A stretch of 64,000 bases of DNA, taken from assembly GCF_024171735.1 (NCBI RefSeq), contig NZ_JAMTCH010000003.1:856841-920840 (forward strand), written 5' to 3'. Below are positions 24,476-32,947 of this stretch, piece by piece. This DNA is from Prauserella alba. Its GTDB lineage: Bacteria > Actinomycetota > Actinomycetes > Mycobacteriales > Pseudonocardiaceae. How positions within the stretch are numbered: the stretch's first letter is position 1; every line of letters begins with the position of its first letter. The position numbers were made by a program, and so were the translations under genes. Below the pieces are notes generated by a model. It was not told the origin of the DNA. It did not search any database and saw only the letters and a program-made list of their open reading frames with translations.

Positions 24476-25210
24476 TCAGTCGCCGGTGTACTCGGCGTGG
24501 CGGGACTGCAGCAGGGCGAGTACGGCCGCGGGCCGGCCGGCGAACCGTTCGGCCGGCAGTAAGGTCAGGCACGCGCCGTCGTGCCCGGTCACCACGATGT
24601 GATTGCGGTAGTGGCGCGGGAAGGTCCACCGCCTGCCCACGAACGTCCAGCCGCGGCCGATCGAGGCGACCTCGGACCACGGCGTCTCGACGTATCCACC
24701 CCCGTCGGGCACGGCGAGACCCCGACCGTTGACCAGGAGCGGAGCGGGCCTGCGGGCGCGCGGGTGGAAGGCCGCCACTGCGCCCGCAAGAGCGATGAGC
24801 CCGCCGATCACGAACATCACGGGCTCCGGCTCGCCGTCGCTCCGCCAGGACCCGACGGCCGCGACGACGAGCGTGGTTCCCAGCACCAGCGTCGCCAGTG
24901 CCGAGGACAGGCGGATGCCCCGGCGTGGGATCGCCGTCGCCGCGACGCCGCCGTGGGTGATCGGATACCCGGGTGCGCCGCCGCGGCGGCCGTTCGGCAA
25001 CGCCAGCAGCACGAGGACGACACCGCACGCGGCGAGCAGGACGCGACCGCCCGCCGGTGCGTCGACCACGGGCAGCCCGGCGCAGACCACCATGGCGAGC
25101 CCGAACAGGCTGAGCAGTACCGGCACCATCAGGTTCGCGCGGGTGCGCCAGCCGCTGCCGTCCGGCCCGCGGCGGGCGAGTGGGGGTTCGGGCGTTGTCA
25201 CACCCGGCAT
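24476..25210 (-). CDS. Membrane protein with PH-like domain, unknown function
   Basis: The 244-residue product has four hydrophobic segments in two pairs (about residues 30-80 and 105-155). A soluble C-terminus follows that resembles the PH-like fold of bacterial membrane proteins (GRGLAVPDGGGYVETPWSEVASIG, given as its core ETPWSEVASIG; then HIVVTGHDG). No enzymatic motif is present. It is convergent with the PucR regulator and divergent from the symporter, with a short shared promoter region. Confidence 0.7.
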   Translation of the reverse strand: MPGVTTPEPPLARRGPDGSGWRTRANLMVPVLLSLFGLAMVVCAGLPVVDAPAGGRVLLAACGVVLVLLALPNGRRGGAPGYPITHGGVAATAIPRRGIRLSSALATLVLGTTLVVAAVGSWRSDGEPEPVMFVIGGLIALAGAVAAFHPRARRPAPLLVNGRGLAVPDGGGYVETPWSEVASIGRGWTFVGRRWTFPRHYRNHIVVTGHDGACLTLLPAERFAGRPAAVLALLQSRHAEYTGD

Positions 25211-25335
25211 GGTCCCAGTCCCGGCCGTGTGGACAGGCCGCTACGGGTCCCACGATCTGGGACGTGGAAGACGGGGCGGGGCCGCCGTGTTGTCGATACC
25301 GGATCTATCGGCAACCACCGTCTCGGAGCGGCTTC

Positions 25336-26697
25336 GTGTCCTTGCTGCGCGTGTATACGAAACCCGCGGTCTTCGCGTCCGCGGTCATCGGTTCTCTTCT
25401 GCTCGGCGCCGGGCTGGGCGCGGTGGCTCGCGTCACCGGCACGACCTGGCTCGCCGAGGTGCTGGACCACGTCGGTTCGGTGTTCACCACCCTGCTGCAG
25501 ATCGCGGTGGTGCCGCTGGTGTTCACCGCGATCATCGTCGGCATCAACAGCCTCCGCGGGCTCGGCGGCGGGCGTACCGCGGCCCGCCTCGGCGGGAAGA
25601 CCGTCGCGTGGTTCGCCACGACGTCCCTGATCGCCGTGCTGATCGGGATCGGAGTCGGCCTGCTGTTCGACCCGGGTAGTAGTGGCCTCGGCGGGGCCGA
25701 GGCCACGGCGGAGAACGCCGAGAAGGCTGCCGGCAGCGTCGGGGAGTGGGGTTCGTGGACGGCGTTCCTCGACGGCATCGTGCCGGACAACTTCGTCGCC
25801 GCATTCGCCGAAGGCCAGACGCTCCAGGTGCTGTTCCTGGCTCTGGTGATCGGCGCCGCGGCCTACAGCCTGGGTGAGCGCGCCGCTCCGTTCGTCGACG
25901 TGGTCACGAGCGTGTTCGAGATCATCCAGCGGTACCTCGGCTGGATCGTGCGGCTGGCCCCGCTGGGCATCCTCGGCCTCATCGGTTCCGCCGTGGCCGA
26001 GTACGGCGATTCGCTGTTCCGGCCGCTGCTGTCGATGACGGTGGCCGTTTACGTCGGCAGCGGACTGGTCATGTTCGTCGTCTATCCGACGTTGCTCCGC
26101 GTCGTGGCGCGGGTGAGCCCGGGGCGCTTCTTCGGCAAGGCGTGGACGGCCATCCAGTTCGCATTCGTGTCGCAGTCGTCGGGTGCGACGCTGCCGTTGA
26201 CGCGGCAGACGACGGTGAACCTGGGCGTGGACCCCGGCTACGCCGCGTTCGCCACCCCGCTCGCCAGTGCGACCAAAATGGACGGTTGTGCCGCGGTGTT
26301 CCCCGCCATCGGCGCGATCTTCATCGCCAACATCTCCGGAGTGTCGTTGAGCGCCGGACAGTATCTCGGCATCGTCGTGGTGGCGGTGTTCGGCGCGCTC
26401 GCGACGGCGGGCACCACGGGCTGGCTCACCGCGCTCACGCTCACCGGCACGGTCATCGGGCTCGACCCGGCGCAGGTCGCCACGGGCATCGCGCTGATCT
26501 ACTCGGTGAACCCGATCATGGACATGATGCGCACGGCGACGAACGTCGCGGGTCAGATCGCGGTACCGACCGTGGTCGCACGAACCGAGGGACTGCTCGA
26601 CGACGAGGTGCTCCGCGCCCCGAGTGCGCCACCGCTGTTGACGGACACCGGTGCCAGGGCGAGCGAGGAGAACGCCAAGGCGGGCGCCACCGTCTGA
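25336..26697 (+). CDS. Dicarboxylate/amino acid:cation symporter (DAACS family)
   Basis: The 453-residue carrier has eight to ten membrane segments and the two re-entrant signatures of the glutamate/aspartate/C4-dicarboxylate family: a serine-rich loop in SQSSGATLPLTRQ and the substrate/cation motif MDGCAAVFPAIGA, followed by PIMDMMRTATNVAG. The position after MDG is Cys rather than the more common Thr or Ala, so specificity is uncertain between glutamate and dicarboxylates. Import with Na+ or H+ is expected. GTG at 25336 is preferred for the GGAG about 7 nt upstream and because the first transmembrane helix follows directly. Confidence 0.88.
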   Translation: MSLLRVYTKPAVFASAVIGSLLLGAGLGAVARVTGTTWLAEVLDHVGSVFTTLLQIAVVPLVFTAIIVGINSLRGLGGGRTAARLGGKTVAWFATTSLIAVLIGIGVGLLFDPGSSGLGGAEATAENAEKAAGSVGEWGSWTAFLDGIVPDNFVAAFAEGQTLQVLFLALVIGAAAYSLGERAAPFVDVVTSVFEIIQRYLGWIVRLAPLGILGLIGSAVAEYGDSLFRPLLSMTVAVYVGSGLVMFVVYPTLLRVVARVSPGRFFGKAWTAIQFAFVSQSSGATLPLTRQTTVNLGVDPGYAAFATPLASATKMDGCAAVFPAIGAIFIANISGVSLSAGQYLGIVVVAVFGALATAGTTGWLTALTLTGTVIGLDPAQVATGIALIYSVNPIMDMMRTATNVAGQIAVPTVVARTEGLLDDEVLRAPSAPPLLTDTGARASEENAKAGATV

Positions 26698-26782
26698 CAC
26701 GCCGACCGGCAGGCGGTCGGTCGGCCTTCAGCGGTCGGCTCCTGCCGGGCCCGCGTGGCGCGGACCGGAGTAGATGTCACGG

Positions 26783-26824
26783 AGCGAGGCGCGCGTTTCC
26801 ACGGTGTGGATCGCGCGCCTCGCT
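26783..26824 (+). terminator. Hairpin terminator behind the symporter gene
   Basis: 13-nt arms 26783-26795 (agcgaggcgcgcg) and 26812-26824 pair perfectly, and the loop itself contains tccac-ggt-gtgga, extending the stem. It lies 86 nt past the symporter stop. Confidence 0.7.
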
Positions 26825-27035
26825 GTTGTGGCCGGTGTCGTGACGGTGTGAGTGGTCCGAACCACAAGGAGGACGCACGCGTGCGGCGGGTGGTGTTCGT
26901 CCCGGACCGTTCCGGTGGGAGTGAACAGCGGGCCGCACGGTCGAGGTGAAGAAGCGTCACGGGAGAGGCGCGGAGAAGAGCGTCTGCAACGAAGAGATGC
27001 CCACCACAAACGGCATCGAGAACAAAAGAGGCATA

Positions 27036-27071
27036 CACAGAAGAAGAGCCCCAGGCCGATGGCCTGGGGCT
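27036..27071 (-). terminator. Rho-independent terminator of tRNA-Lys
   Basis: On the minus strand, agccccaggcc-atc-ggcctggggct (27071-27047) is followed by cttcttctg, a hairpin plus T-rich tail immediately behind the tRNA-Lys CCA end. Confidence 0.85.
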
Positions 27072-27072
27072 G

Positions 27073-27148
27073 TGGTGCGCCGTCAGGGACTCGAACCCCG
27101 AACCCGCTGGTTAAGAGCCAGCTGCTCTGCCTATTGAGCTAACGGCGC
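27073..27148 (-). tRNA. tRNA-Lys (anticodon CTT)
   Basis: The minus strand gives a full cloverleaf starting GCGCCGTTAGCTCAATAGGC. The 7-bp acceptor GCGCCGT/ACGGCGC is intact, and the anticodon stem GCTGG/CCAGC holds loop CTCTTAA, so the anticodon is CTT. The T arm is GGGGTTCGAGTCCC. CCA is encoded (27075-27073). A possible -10 box TAATCT lies at 27227-27222, about 75 nt upstream. Confidence 0.95.
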
Positions 27149-27425
27149 GTCACACGAATGGAAACTCGGCCGTTCCGGCCTGCTCGGCTCGGCGTCCGCC
27201 GTCTCCCTTGCGACGGGAAAAAGATTAGCACGGTGTGTACCGGCCCCGAACGGCCCCCCTCCGTTCCGTATCGCCCCACGTCGGCGCCGGGTGTCGAGGA
27301 GATGGCAACGAATCGGGGTGTGTGCGCGTCTCACTCGTATTACCGCCGCCCGCTATACGGCCTGTGATCCGGCAGACTGGCGGCATTCGCACGAAGGAAT
27401 GACAACGTCAACTGAAAGGTTGTCG

Positions 27426-28634
27426 ATGGGGCGTTGGGGGATGGCCGCACCCGGCAGCTGGGCGCGGCTGGCAACGATCATGGCCGTCGGGGGTGTGCTC
27501 GCGGCGGGCTGCACGTCGACGGGGCAGGAGCGTGGCACGGGCGGCGATGGGGGTGGGCCCGCGGACACGACGCGGCCGCCGCAGCCGGCCGAGCTGGACC
27601 TGTCGGTGAAGCAGGGCGCCGGCGACGTCGCCCCCGGGCGCGGGTTCACGGCCACGGTGCAGCACGGCACGATCACCGAGGCCTCCCTGGTGGGCGAGGA
27701 CGGCACCGTCGTCGACGGCGCGATGACCCTGCAGGACACCGCGTGGCGGGCGTCCGAGGCGCTCGGGTACGGCAAGACCTACACGTTGGAGGCGACCGCC
27801 GAGGGTGACGACGGCGAGACCGTCACGGAGAAGGCGACGTTCACGACGGTCGTGCCGCAGGGGCAGGCCGAGGTGTATCTCAACGTGCAGGAGGGTCAGC
27901 AGGTCGGCGTCGGTATGCCCCTGGCGTTCACGTTCAGCACCGACGTGCCCGATCGTGAGCTCGCCGAGCGGGCGCTGCGAATCCGCAGCGACAACGACAC
28001 CGAGGGTGCGTTCCGCTGGCGTAACGACTCCGAGGTGACGTGGCGGCCGAAGGAGCACTGGCAGCCGGGCACGAAGGTGACCGTCGACGCGGCGATCTAC
28101 GGCAAGCCGCTCGGCGGCGGCATGTACGGCGCGGGGGATCGGAAGGTCTCGTTCGAGGTCGGCCGCAAGGTCACCGCGATCGCCGACGGGAAGTCGCACC
28201 ACATGTCCGTGTTCGTCGACGGCGAACGGGTCCGGCGCATGCCGATCTCGATGGGTAAGCCGTCCTCGCCCACACCGGACGGCACGTACACCGTGATGAG
28301 CGAGCACAACGGGTACACGATGGATTCCAGTACCTACGGCGTGCCGACCGACAGCGGCGACGGCTACCGGCTGTGGGTCGAATACGCCACGCGGATGTCG
28401 TACTCGGGCATCTTCTACCACTCGGCGCCGTGGTCGGTCGGGCAACAGGGCAACACCAACACCAGTCACGGGTGCATCAACCTGGCTCCCGACGACGCCG
28501 CGTGGTTGATGAAGAACTCGAAGCCGGGTGACGTGATCACGGTGCGCAACTCCGGCGGGCAGCCCCTCGACTGGACCGACGGCTGGAGCGTCTGGCAGCT
28601 GTCGTGGGACGAGTGGACCTCGGAGGAGGCCTGA
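27426..28634 (+). CDS. L,D-transpeptidase lipoprotein (Ig-like domains plus YkuD domain)
   Basis: The 402-residue cell-wall enzyme makes 3-3 crosslinks in peptidoglycan. A lipoprotein signal ends in lipobox LAAGC (Cys29). Two Ig-like domains follow (about 50-150 and 150-255, the second starting VVPQGQAEVYLNVQEGQ), then the YkuD catalytic domain (about 260-390). The active-site pattern is FYHSAPWSVGQQ followed by TSHGCINLAP, giving the catalytic His, Ser-His-Gly-Cys and Asn. This is the typical Ldt architecture of Actinomycetota. ATG at 27426 was chosen because GAAAGG lies 6 nt upstream; ATG at 27399 has its purine-rich site too close. Confidence 0.93.
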   Translation: MGRWGMAAPGSWARLATIMAVGGVLAAGCTSTGQERGTGGDGGGPADTTRPPQPAELDLSVKQGAGDVAPGRGFTATVQHGTITEASLVGEDGTVVDGAMTLQDTAWRASEALGYGKTYTLEATAEGDDGETVTEKATFTTVVPQGQAEVYLNVQEGQQVGVGMPLAFTFSTDVPDRELAERALRIRSDNDTEGAFRWRNDSEVTWRPKEHWQPGTKVTVDAAIYGKPLGGGMYGAGDRKVSFEVGRKVTAIADGKSHHMSVFVDGERVRRMPISMGKPSSPTPDGTYTVMSEHNGYTMDSSTYGVPTDSGDGYRLWVEYATRMSYSGIFYHSAPWSVGQQGNTNTSHGCINLAPDDAAWLMKNSKPGDVITVRNSGGQPLDWTDGWSVWQLSWDEWTSEEA

Positions 28635-28757
28635 GGAGCCTGCCCCGCCTCCGCGCGGACGGGCGACGTGGAACGCCCCCGGGGAGTGTGTCCCTGGGCG
28701 CCCGGCCGCGGGACACACGGTGGCTCCGGTCTCCGTGTGGTCGTCCGGGTCTCCGCC

Positions 28758-28787
28758 GGGCTCGCGGGCCCCGGGCTCGCGGGCCCC
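28758..28787. repeat. 15-bp tandem repeat, two copies
   Basis: gggctcgcgggcccc occurs twice head to tail (28758-28772, 28773-28787) in the 179-bp gap between the convergent L,D-transpeptidase and AHSA1-like genes. Each unit contains gggcccc and the pair can fold into GC-rich hairpins, so it may also act as terminator. Confidence 0.7.
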
Positions 28788-28813
28788 GGGGTTGCGATTT
28801 CCGGGGTGCTCGT

Positions 28814-29281
28814 TCAGTCGAGCAGCGCCGCGTACCGCCGCAGATACAGCGGCCAGCCGCCGTCACTGCCGACGCCGCCCGCGACGGCCTCCCAGCCCGG
28901 GCCGTGCCGGTCGATGTACCGGTGTTCCAGTTCGAGTCGGGTTCGCTCGGTGTCTCGGCCACGAACCGGATCTCCACCTCGCTGGCGTTCTCCGGGTGGG
29001 TCTCCAGTTGCCGTGTCGGGCCGATGTCCCAGCTGAACACCACCCGGTTCGGCGGCTCGTACGCGAGCACGCGTGCCCACCGGCATTCGCTGCCGTCCTC
29101 GGCGCGGTCGTAGATGTGCCCGCCCACGCGCGGCTCGAAGACCGTCTCGGTGATCGGTGAGCAGGTCGTGCTCCTTCGGCTTGACGTCGCCGAACCGCTC
29201 GGTGAAGGTGCCGAAGGCCTTGTCGAGGGGTGCCTCGACGACGATCTGCTGCCGCACCACCGAGGTCTGTGCCTGCGTCAT
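28814..29281 (-). pseudogene. AHSA1/SRPBCC-family protein with two compensating frameshifts
   Basis: Residues 1-43 (from TSVVRQQIVVEAPLDKAFGTF to KPKEHDLL) and the C-terminus (TRLELEHRYIDRHGPGWEAV to LYLRRYAALLD) lie in one frame and match the SRPBCC/AHSA1-like family. The middle homologous part (ITETVFEPRVGGHIYDRA, then VLAYEPPNRVVFSW and EVEIRFVAETP) is only readable in a second frame, between about 29150 and 28945. The frame therefore shifts once and later returns. The outer frame stays open, so a 155-residue protein with a nonsense core could be made. Either it is a decayed gene or two sequencing errors are present. It is coupled to the ArsR gene (ATGA), a common partnership, with GAGGAGG before the ATG. 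Confidence 0.75.
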
Positions 29282-29631
29282 TCTTCCTCCTCGAACTGAT
29301 TTTCTGCGCCGGCCGTGGCGTGACCGCCCCGGCCGGCGGCGATGTCCTGGTATCCGGTGAGGGCCCTGCTCCAGAACGTCTCCAGCTGGTCCCGCAGGGC
29401 TGCCACTCCGGCCGGGTTGAGCCGGTAGATCCGTCTCGTTCCCGCGGTGCGCTCCGCGACCAGGTCGGCGTTCTTCAGCACCTTCAGGTGCTGGGAGACG
29501 GCCGGCCTGCTGACCGGTAGCTCGTCGGCGAGTTCCCCGACAGCCAGCTCCTTCCCTGCCAGGCAGGCCATGATCGCCCGCCGGGTGGGGTCGCCGATCG
29601 CTTCCCACACGTCCGATCCGTAAGTCTCCAC
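29278..29631 (-). CDS. ArsR-family helix-turn-helix repressor
   Basis: The 117-residue winged-helix regulator contains WEAIGDPTRRAIMACL and the recognition region LPVSRPAVSQHLKVLKNADLV. The metal-binding ELCVCDL motif of metal sensors is absent, as usual for the subgroup paired with AHSA1-like genes. It starts with GTG at 29631. A -10-like TAGACT lies 8 nt before the start with no ribosome site, so the mRNA may be leaderless. The overlapping palindrome suggests autoregulation of the ArsR-AHSA1 operon. Confidence 0.88.
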   Translation of the reverse strand: METYGSDVWEAIGDPTRRAIMACLAGKELAVGELADELPVSRPAVSQHLKVLKNADLVAERTAGTRRIYRLNPAGVAALRDQLETFWSRALTGYQDIAAGRGGHATAGAENQFEEEE

Positions 29632-29636
29632 GAACG

Positions 29637-29652
29637 GTAAGTCTAGGCTTAC
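29637..29652. promoter_or_regulatory. Inverted repeat GTAAG-N6-CTTAC, probable ArsR operator
   Basis: The 16-bp inverted repeat covers the -10 region of the arsR-type promoter, and its half gtaagtct recurs inside the first codons (29621-29628). Binding here would occlude RNA polymerase. Confidence 0.6.
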
Positions 29653-29786
29653 GTTATGCGGGGCGCAATCTGTGCGCGGAGGCGGTGTGCGCGGAGGCGG
29701 CGTCGCAAGGGCGGTGTGGCCGGCGGCCCCGGTTCGCTACAGACCGTCGCTCGTGTGGGGTCCGGGCGAGTCCGGGGTCCACGGAG

Positions 29787-29822
29787 ACAAAAAAGAACCC
29801 CGGAGGGAGTGCCTCCGGGGTT
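29787..29822 (-). terminator. Rho-independent terminator of tRNA-His
   Basis: On the minus strand 11-bp arms aaccccggagg/cctccggggtt with a 5-nt loop are followed by ctttttt. It lies 26 nt past the CCA end of tRNA-His. Confidence 0.88.
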
Positions 29823-29847
29823 GGTAACCGCGTGTATTGCAGTTGCG

Positions 29848-29924
29848 TGGGGTGAATGACGGGGCTCGAACCCGCGACCTCCTGGACCACAACCAGGTGC
29901 TCTACCAGCTGAGCTACATCCACC
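29848..29924 (-). tRNA. tRNA-His (anticodon GTG)
   Basis: The minus strand reads GTGGATGTAGCTCAGCTGGT onward, with acceptor GTGGATG/CATTCAC, the extra 5' G(-1) opposite discriminator C that marks tRNA-His, and anticodon loop TTGTGGT between CCTGG and CCAGG (anticodon GTG). The T arm is GCGGGTTCGAGCCCCG and CCA is encoded at 29850-29848. A -10-like TACGAT lies about 35 nt upstream, and a short hairpin (gagccgct-g-agcggctc) sits in the leader. Confidence 0.95.
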
Positions 29925-30020
29925 ATGCGAGCCGCTGAGCGGCTCGGCTGACATATCGTAGCGCACCGCCTCCGCCCGGTTTCGGGGAGGTCCACCACCG
30001 GTGGTCGGGGCGCCGAGCGG

Positions 30021-30623
30021 TCACGACGTCGCGGTGGTCTTCTCGGCTGCGGCGCGTGCTTCGTCGCTGCTCGGCCCGGGGTGGGGTACGAACGCCGTGG
30101 CGCGATAGTAGCGCAGTTCGGCGATCGACTCCTTGATGTCGGCCAGTGCGCGGTGGGCGAGGCCCTTCTCCGGCTTCGCGTAGTACACCCGCGGGTACCA
30201 GCGGCGAACGAGTTCCTTGACCGACGACACGTCCACCATGCGGTAGTGCAGGTGGGCGTCGAGCGCCGGCATGTCGCGCGCGATGTAGCCGCGGTCGGTG
30301 CCGATCGAGTTGCCGGCCAGGGGAGCGGTCTGCGCCTCGGGCACGTACCGCTTGATGTGGTCGAGCACCTGTTGTTCGGCGTCGGCGAGGGCGATCGTCG
30401 AGCGGCGGACCTCGTCGGTCAGCCCCGACTTCTCATGCATCTCGGCCACGACGTCCGGCATGTTCGCCAGTGCCTCGTCGTCGGCGTGGATGACGAGGTC
30501 GAGGCCGTCGTCGAGCACGTTGAGGTCGGCGTCGGTGATGAGTACGGCGATCTCGATCAGTGCGTCGGTCGCGAGATCGAGTCCCGTCATTTCGCAGTCG
30601 ATCCAGACTAGACGGTCAGTCAC
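30021..30623 (-). CDS. orn: Oligoribonuclease
   Basis: The 200-residue DEDDh exonuclease degrades 2-5 nt RNA fragments and pGpG. The first catalytic pair is in [10 protein letters not shown] (Asp9, Glu11), the next Asp in [15 protein letters not shown], and the final His/Asp pair in [15 protein letters not shown]. Length and motifs match the family closely. The GTG at 30623 is the only plausible start. Monocistronic; a hairpin (30804-30828) lies in the region upstream. Confidence 0.95.
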   Translation of the reverse strand: MTDRLVWIDCEMTGLDLATDALIEIAVLITDADLNVLDDGLDLVIHADDEALANMPDVVAEMHEKSGLTDEVRRSTIALADAEQQVLDHIKRYVPEAQTAPLAGNSIGTDRGYIARDMPALDAHLHYRMVDVSSVKELVRRWYPRVYYAKPEKGLAHRALADIKESIAELRYYRATAFVPHPGPSSDEARAAAEKTTATS

Positions 30624-30926
30624 CCGGCCACACTAACGCGCGGCCCGCGGTGTGGTGCGCAGTGCCGTGCGCCGTGCCGCTCGCCGTCGTGTCAGCGGTC
30701 CGGGTGGCGCCGGACGGGAGGCGTGTCATTGAGGCGGGCCGTGGCGCGAGTGGACCCTTCGCGACGTCCGGAGGCGAACGCACGTCGACACTCGCGTCAC
30801 GCGCCCCGGAAAACCCCGCCTTCCGGGGAATCGGCGCTGTCGCTCCGGAATTCATCGATCTAGCGTTCGAATCACTCCTGAAACGACGGCGAGGCCCGGA
30901 TGCCCGGGCGGGAACTGGGGGACGCG
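30624..30926. other. 303-bp intergenic region between divergent orn and glycosylase genes
   Basis: No gene is seen. A hairpin with 8-nt arms ccccggaa/ttccgggg (30804-30811 with 30821-30828) lies in the middle. A pair cgcgagtg...cactcgcg spans about 30748-30796. The last 60 bp are comparatively AT-rich (aattcatcgatctagcg) and probably hold the promoter of the glycosylase gene. Confidence 0.5.
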
Positions 30927-32054
30927 ATGGGGTTCGGCTGGAACGGAGCCGGCAACGGGGAAACCGGCCGGGTGGGGCTCGGCAGTGTGCGCACGGGTCC
31001 GGGGTGGCGGCCCGCCGCGGTCTCCGACGGGCCCGGTCCGGCCGTGACGACACGGCTCGAACCGGCCGGCCGGGACGACATCGCCCTGACGGCGTCCGGC
31101 AGCGCCGCGCACGCGGTCGCCCCCGCCGTCGGTCGTGACCTGTGGGGCGCCGACGAGCTGCGGCTGGCGTTCCTCCTGGACGGTGTCTGGCGCGCGGTCG
31201 GGGTGCACGTGCGGCGCCGATCGCCCGCGATGCTGGAGCTGCAGGTCACCGGTGCAGCCACGGGTGAGGGCGCTACCGATGATGGGGCTGCCGATGATGG
31301 GGCTGCCGACCAGGGGGCTGCCGGTGCCGTGTCGCAGGCCGACGCGGACCGGGCGGTGTCACAGGCCCGCCGCATACTCTCGTTGGACTGCGACGGCGCG
31401 GCGTTCGCTGCCCGGGCCCGCGGTGACGGCGTACTCGACGGACTCCGGAAGGCCTCCCCGGGGACGCGGCCGATCCTGTTCGGGTCGCCCTACGAGGCCG
31501 CGTGCTGGGCCGTGGTCTGCCAGGGACTGCGGACGCCGCAGGCGGTCGCCATGTATGCGCGGGTGGTCACGCGGTACGGGCGGGTCGTTCCCGTCGGAGG
31601 CCGCCGCCGGGCGGTCGTCGCACCGCCCTCGGAGCTGCGGGCGGTCTCGCCAGCGACGAGATTGTCGGTGGGCAAGCGCGAGCGCCTGGCGATCGTCGCC
31701 GATGCTGCGGCGTCCGGCCTGCTCGATGCGACGGCACTGCGGGCGATGGATCCCGGCGAGGCCGTCGAGCTCGTCCGGCAGCTCCCCGGGATAGGGCCGC
31801 TGTCCGCCGAGCTGATCGTGGCCCGCGGGGCGGGGCACCCCGATGTGTTTCCCGCGCACGACCGGTGGCTGCTGGCGGCGATGCGCGACCTCTACGACCG
31901 GCCGCCCGCCGAGGTGGCCGAGCAGTGGCGGCCGTACCGGAGTTGGGCGAGCTTCGTGATCAGGTCTGCCGTGATGCTCCGGGATGGGGGACTCCGGGGC
32001 GGGGAGAGCCGGGACGCGGTGCTCCGGGACGTTCGTGGCGGGGTGTCACCATGA
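30927..32054 (+). CDS. AlkA-like DNA-3-methyladenine glycosylase (HhH-GPD superfamily)
   Basis: The 375-residue repair enzyme carries the helix-hairpin-helix LPGIGPLSAELIVARGAG followed by the catalytic Asp in FPAHDRWLL (about residues 287-315), plus the upstream substrate region FGSPYEAACWAVVCQGLRTPQAV. The N-terminal 110 residues form the AlkA-like first domain, interrupted by an Ala/Asp/Gly repeat (about 115-132). It removes alkylated purines in base-excision repair. ATG at 30927 is preferred over ATG at 30900 because GGGGGA lies 6 nt upstream. Confidence 0.8.
   Translation: MGFGWNGAGNGETGRVGLGSVRTGPGWRPAAVSDGPGPAVTTRLEPAGRDDIALTASGSAAHAVAPAVGRDLWGADELRLAFLLDGVWRAVGVHVRRRSPAMLELQVTGAATGEGATDDGAADDGAADQGAAGAVSQADADRAVSQARRILSLDCDGAAFAARARGDGVLDGLRKASPGTRPILFGSPYEAACWAVVCQGLRTPQAVAMYARVVTRYGRVVPVGGRRRAVVAPPSELRAVSPATRLSVGKRERLAIVADAAASGLLDATALRAMDPGEAVELVRQLPGIGPLSAELIVARGAGHPDVFPAHDRWLLAAMRDLYDRPPAEVAEQWRPYRSWASFVIRSAVMLRDGGLRGGESRDAVLRDVRGGVSP
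31276..31320. repeat. 15-bp tandem repeat in the glycosylase gene
   Basis: ccgatgatggggctg is present at 31276-31290 and 31291-31305, with a changed third copy at 31306-31320. It encodes a DDGAA-type pentapeptide repeat in a surface loop and keeps the frame. Confidence 0.8.
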
Positions 32055-32083
32055 TCCGACAGCCGTTGTGGTGAGCTGGCGCC

Positions 32084-32809
32084 GTGCAGGACCGTATCGA
32101 CGACATCACCCGGGCGTTCGACCTGGACGCCACCACTGCGGGCACCATCATTCTGATCAGCGGCGTGGCCGCCCTGATCGTGGTGATCTCCGGGACGCCG
32201 TGGCGGTTGGCGCGCAACGTGCTGACGATCGTCCACGAGGCCGGCCACGCGCTCGCGGCACTCGTGGTGGGCAGGCGGTTGCAGGGAATTCGGCTGCATT
32301 CGGACACCTCCGGAGTGACGGTCTCGCGGGGCCGTCCCGAAGGGCCCGGCATGGTGCTCACGTCCCTGGCGGGCTATCCGGCGCCAGCACTGCTCGGGCT
32401 GCTGTTCTCGTGGCTGGTGTGGGCCGAGCAGCTCTCGGCGGTCCTGGGCGTCACCGCGGTGCTGCTGCTCGGCGTGCTGATCCTCATCCGCAACGCCTAC
32501 GGGGTCTTCTCCGTGCTGGTCTCGGCGGCGGTGCTGGGTGCCGTGGCGTGGTTCGCCCCGCCCGGGGTGCAGGCCGTGTTCGTGTACGTCGTGACGTGGT
32601 TCCTGATCCTCGGTGGGGTTCGGCCGCTGTTCGAGCTGCAGAGCAAGCGCCGTCGCGGCGCCGCCCGCGATTCGGACATCGACCAGCTGGCCCGGCTCAC
32701 CGGGCTGCCTGCGGCGCTGTGGCTGCTCGTGCTCGGAGTCCTGATCGGAGGATGTGCCGTCGTGGGCGGGATGTTGCTCGTCGACCCGGCCGTCGGCGGG
32801 CCGCTGTAG
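32084..32809 (+). CDS. M50B-like membrane protein (HEAGH motif)
   Basis: The 241-residue protein has six to seven membrane segments. It contains VHEAGHALAALVVGRRL near residue 50, which carries the HExxH zinc motif of the M50B family, and a later GYPAPALLG stretch. Members resemble site-2 proteases but most have no proven proteolytic activity. It starts with GTG 29 nt after the glycosylase stop, so co-transcription is possible; no anti-sigma substrate is visible nearby. Confidence 0.75.
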   Translation: MQDRIDDITRAFDLDATTAGTIILISGVAALIVVISGTPWRLARNVLTIVHEAGHALAALVVGRRLQGIRLHSDTSGVTVSRGRPEGPGMVLTSLAGYPAPALLGLLFSWLVWAEQLSAVLGVTAVLLLGVLILIRNAYGVFSVLVSAAVLGAVAWFAPPGVQAVFVYVVTWFLILGGVRPLFELQSKRRRGAARDSDIDQLARLTGLPAALWLLVLGVLIGGCAVVGGMLLVDPAVGGPL

Positions 32810-32947
32810 CGCCTTGAGCAGGTGCCCGACCCGGGACCGGCCGTGGGCGCGCACCGGCCGTGGGGCACACTGAGAAGTCGACACCGTGACGATGACGGTG
32901 CGGACGACTGCGGGCCGACGGCCCGCGAGCGGGGAAGGGCTCTGGCT

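Larger units (their letters stand above)
26698..27072. other. 375-bp non-coding stretch between symporter gene and tRNA-Lys
   Basis: No open frame here has gene-like codon use. It contains the symporter terminator hairpin (26783-26824) and the tRNA terminator (27036-27071). The part from 26942 to 27045 is AG-rich on the plus strand and less GC-rich than the surroundings. Confidence 0.6.

Noticed and set aside
26728-27009. Minus-strand 93-codon frame between symporter and tRNA-Lys
   Set aside because: Arg/Pro/Thr-rich composition, poor codon bias, overlap with a terminator hairpin and no ribosome site.
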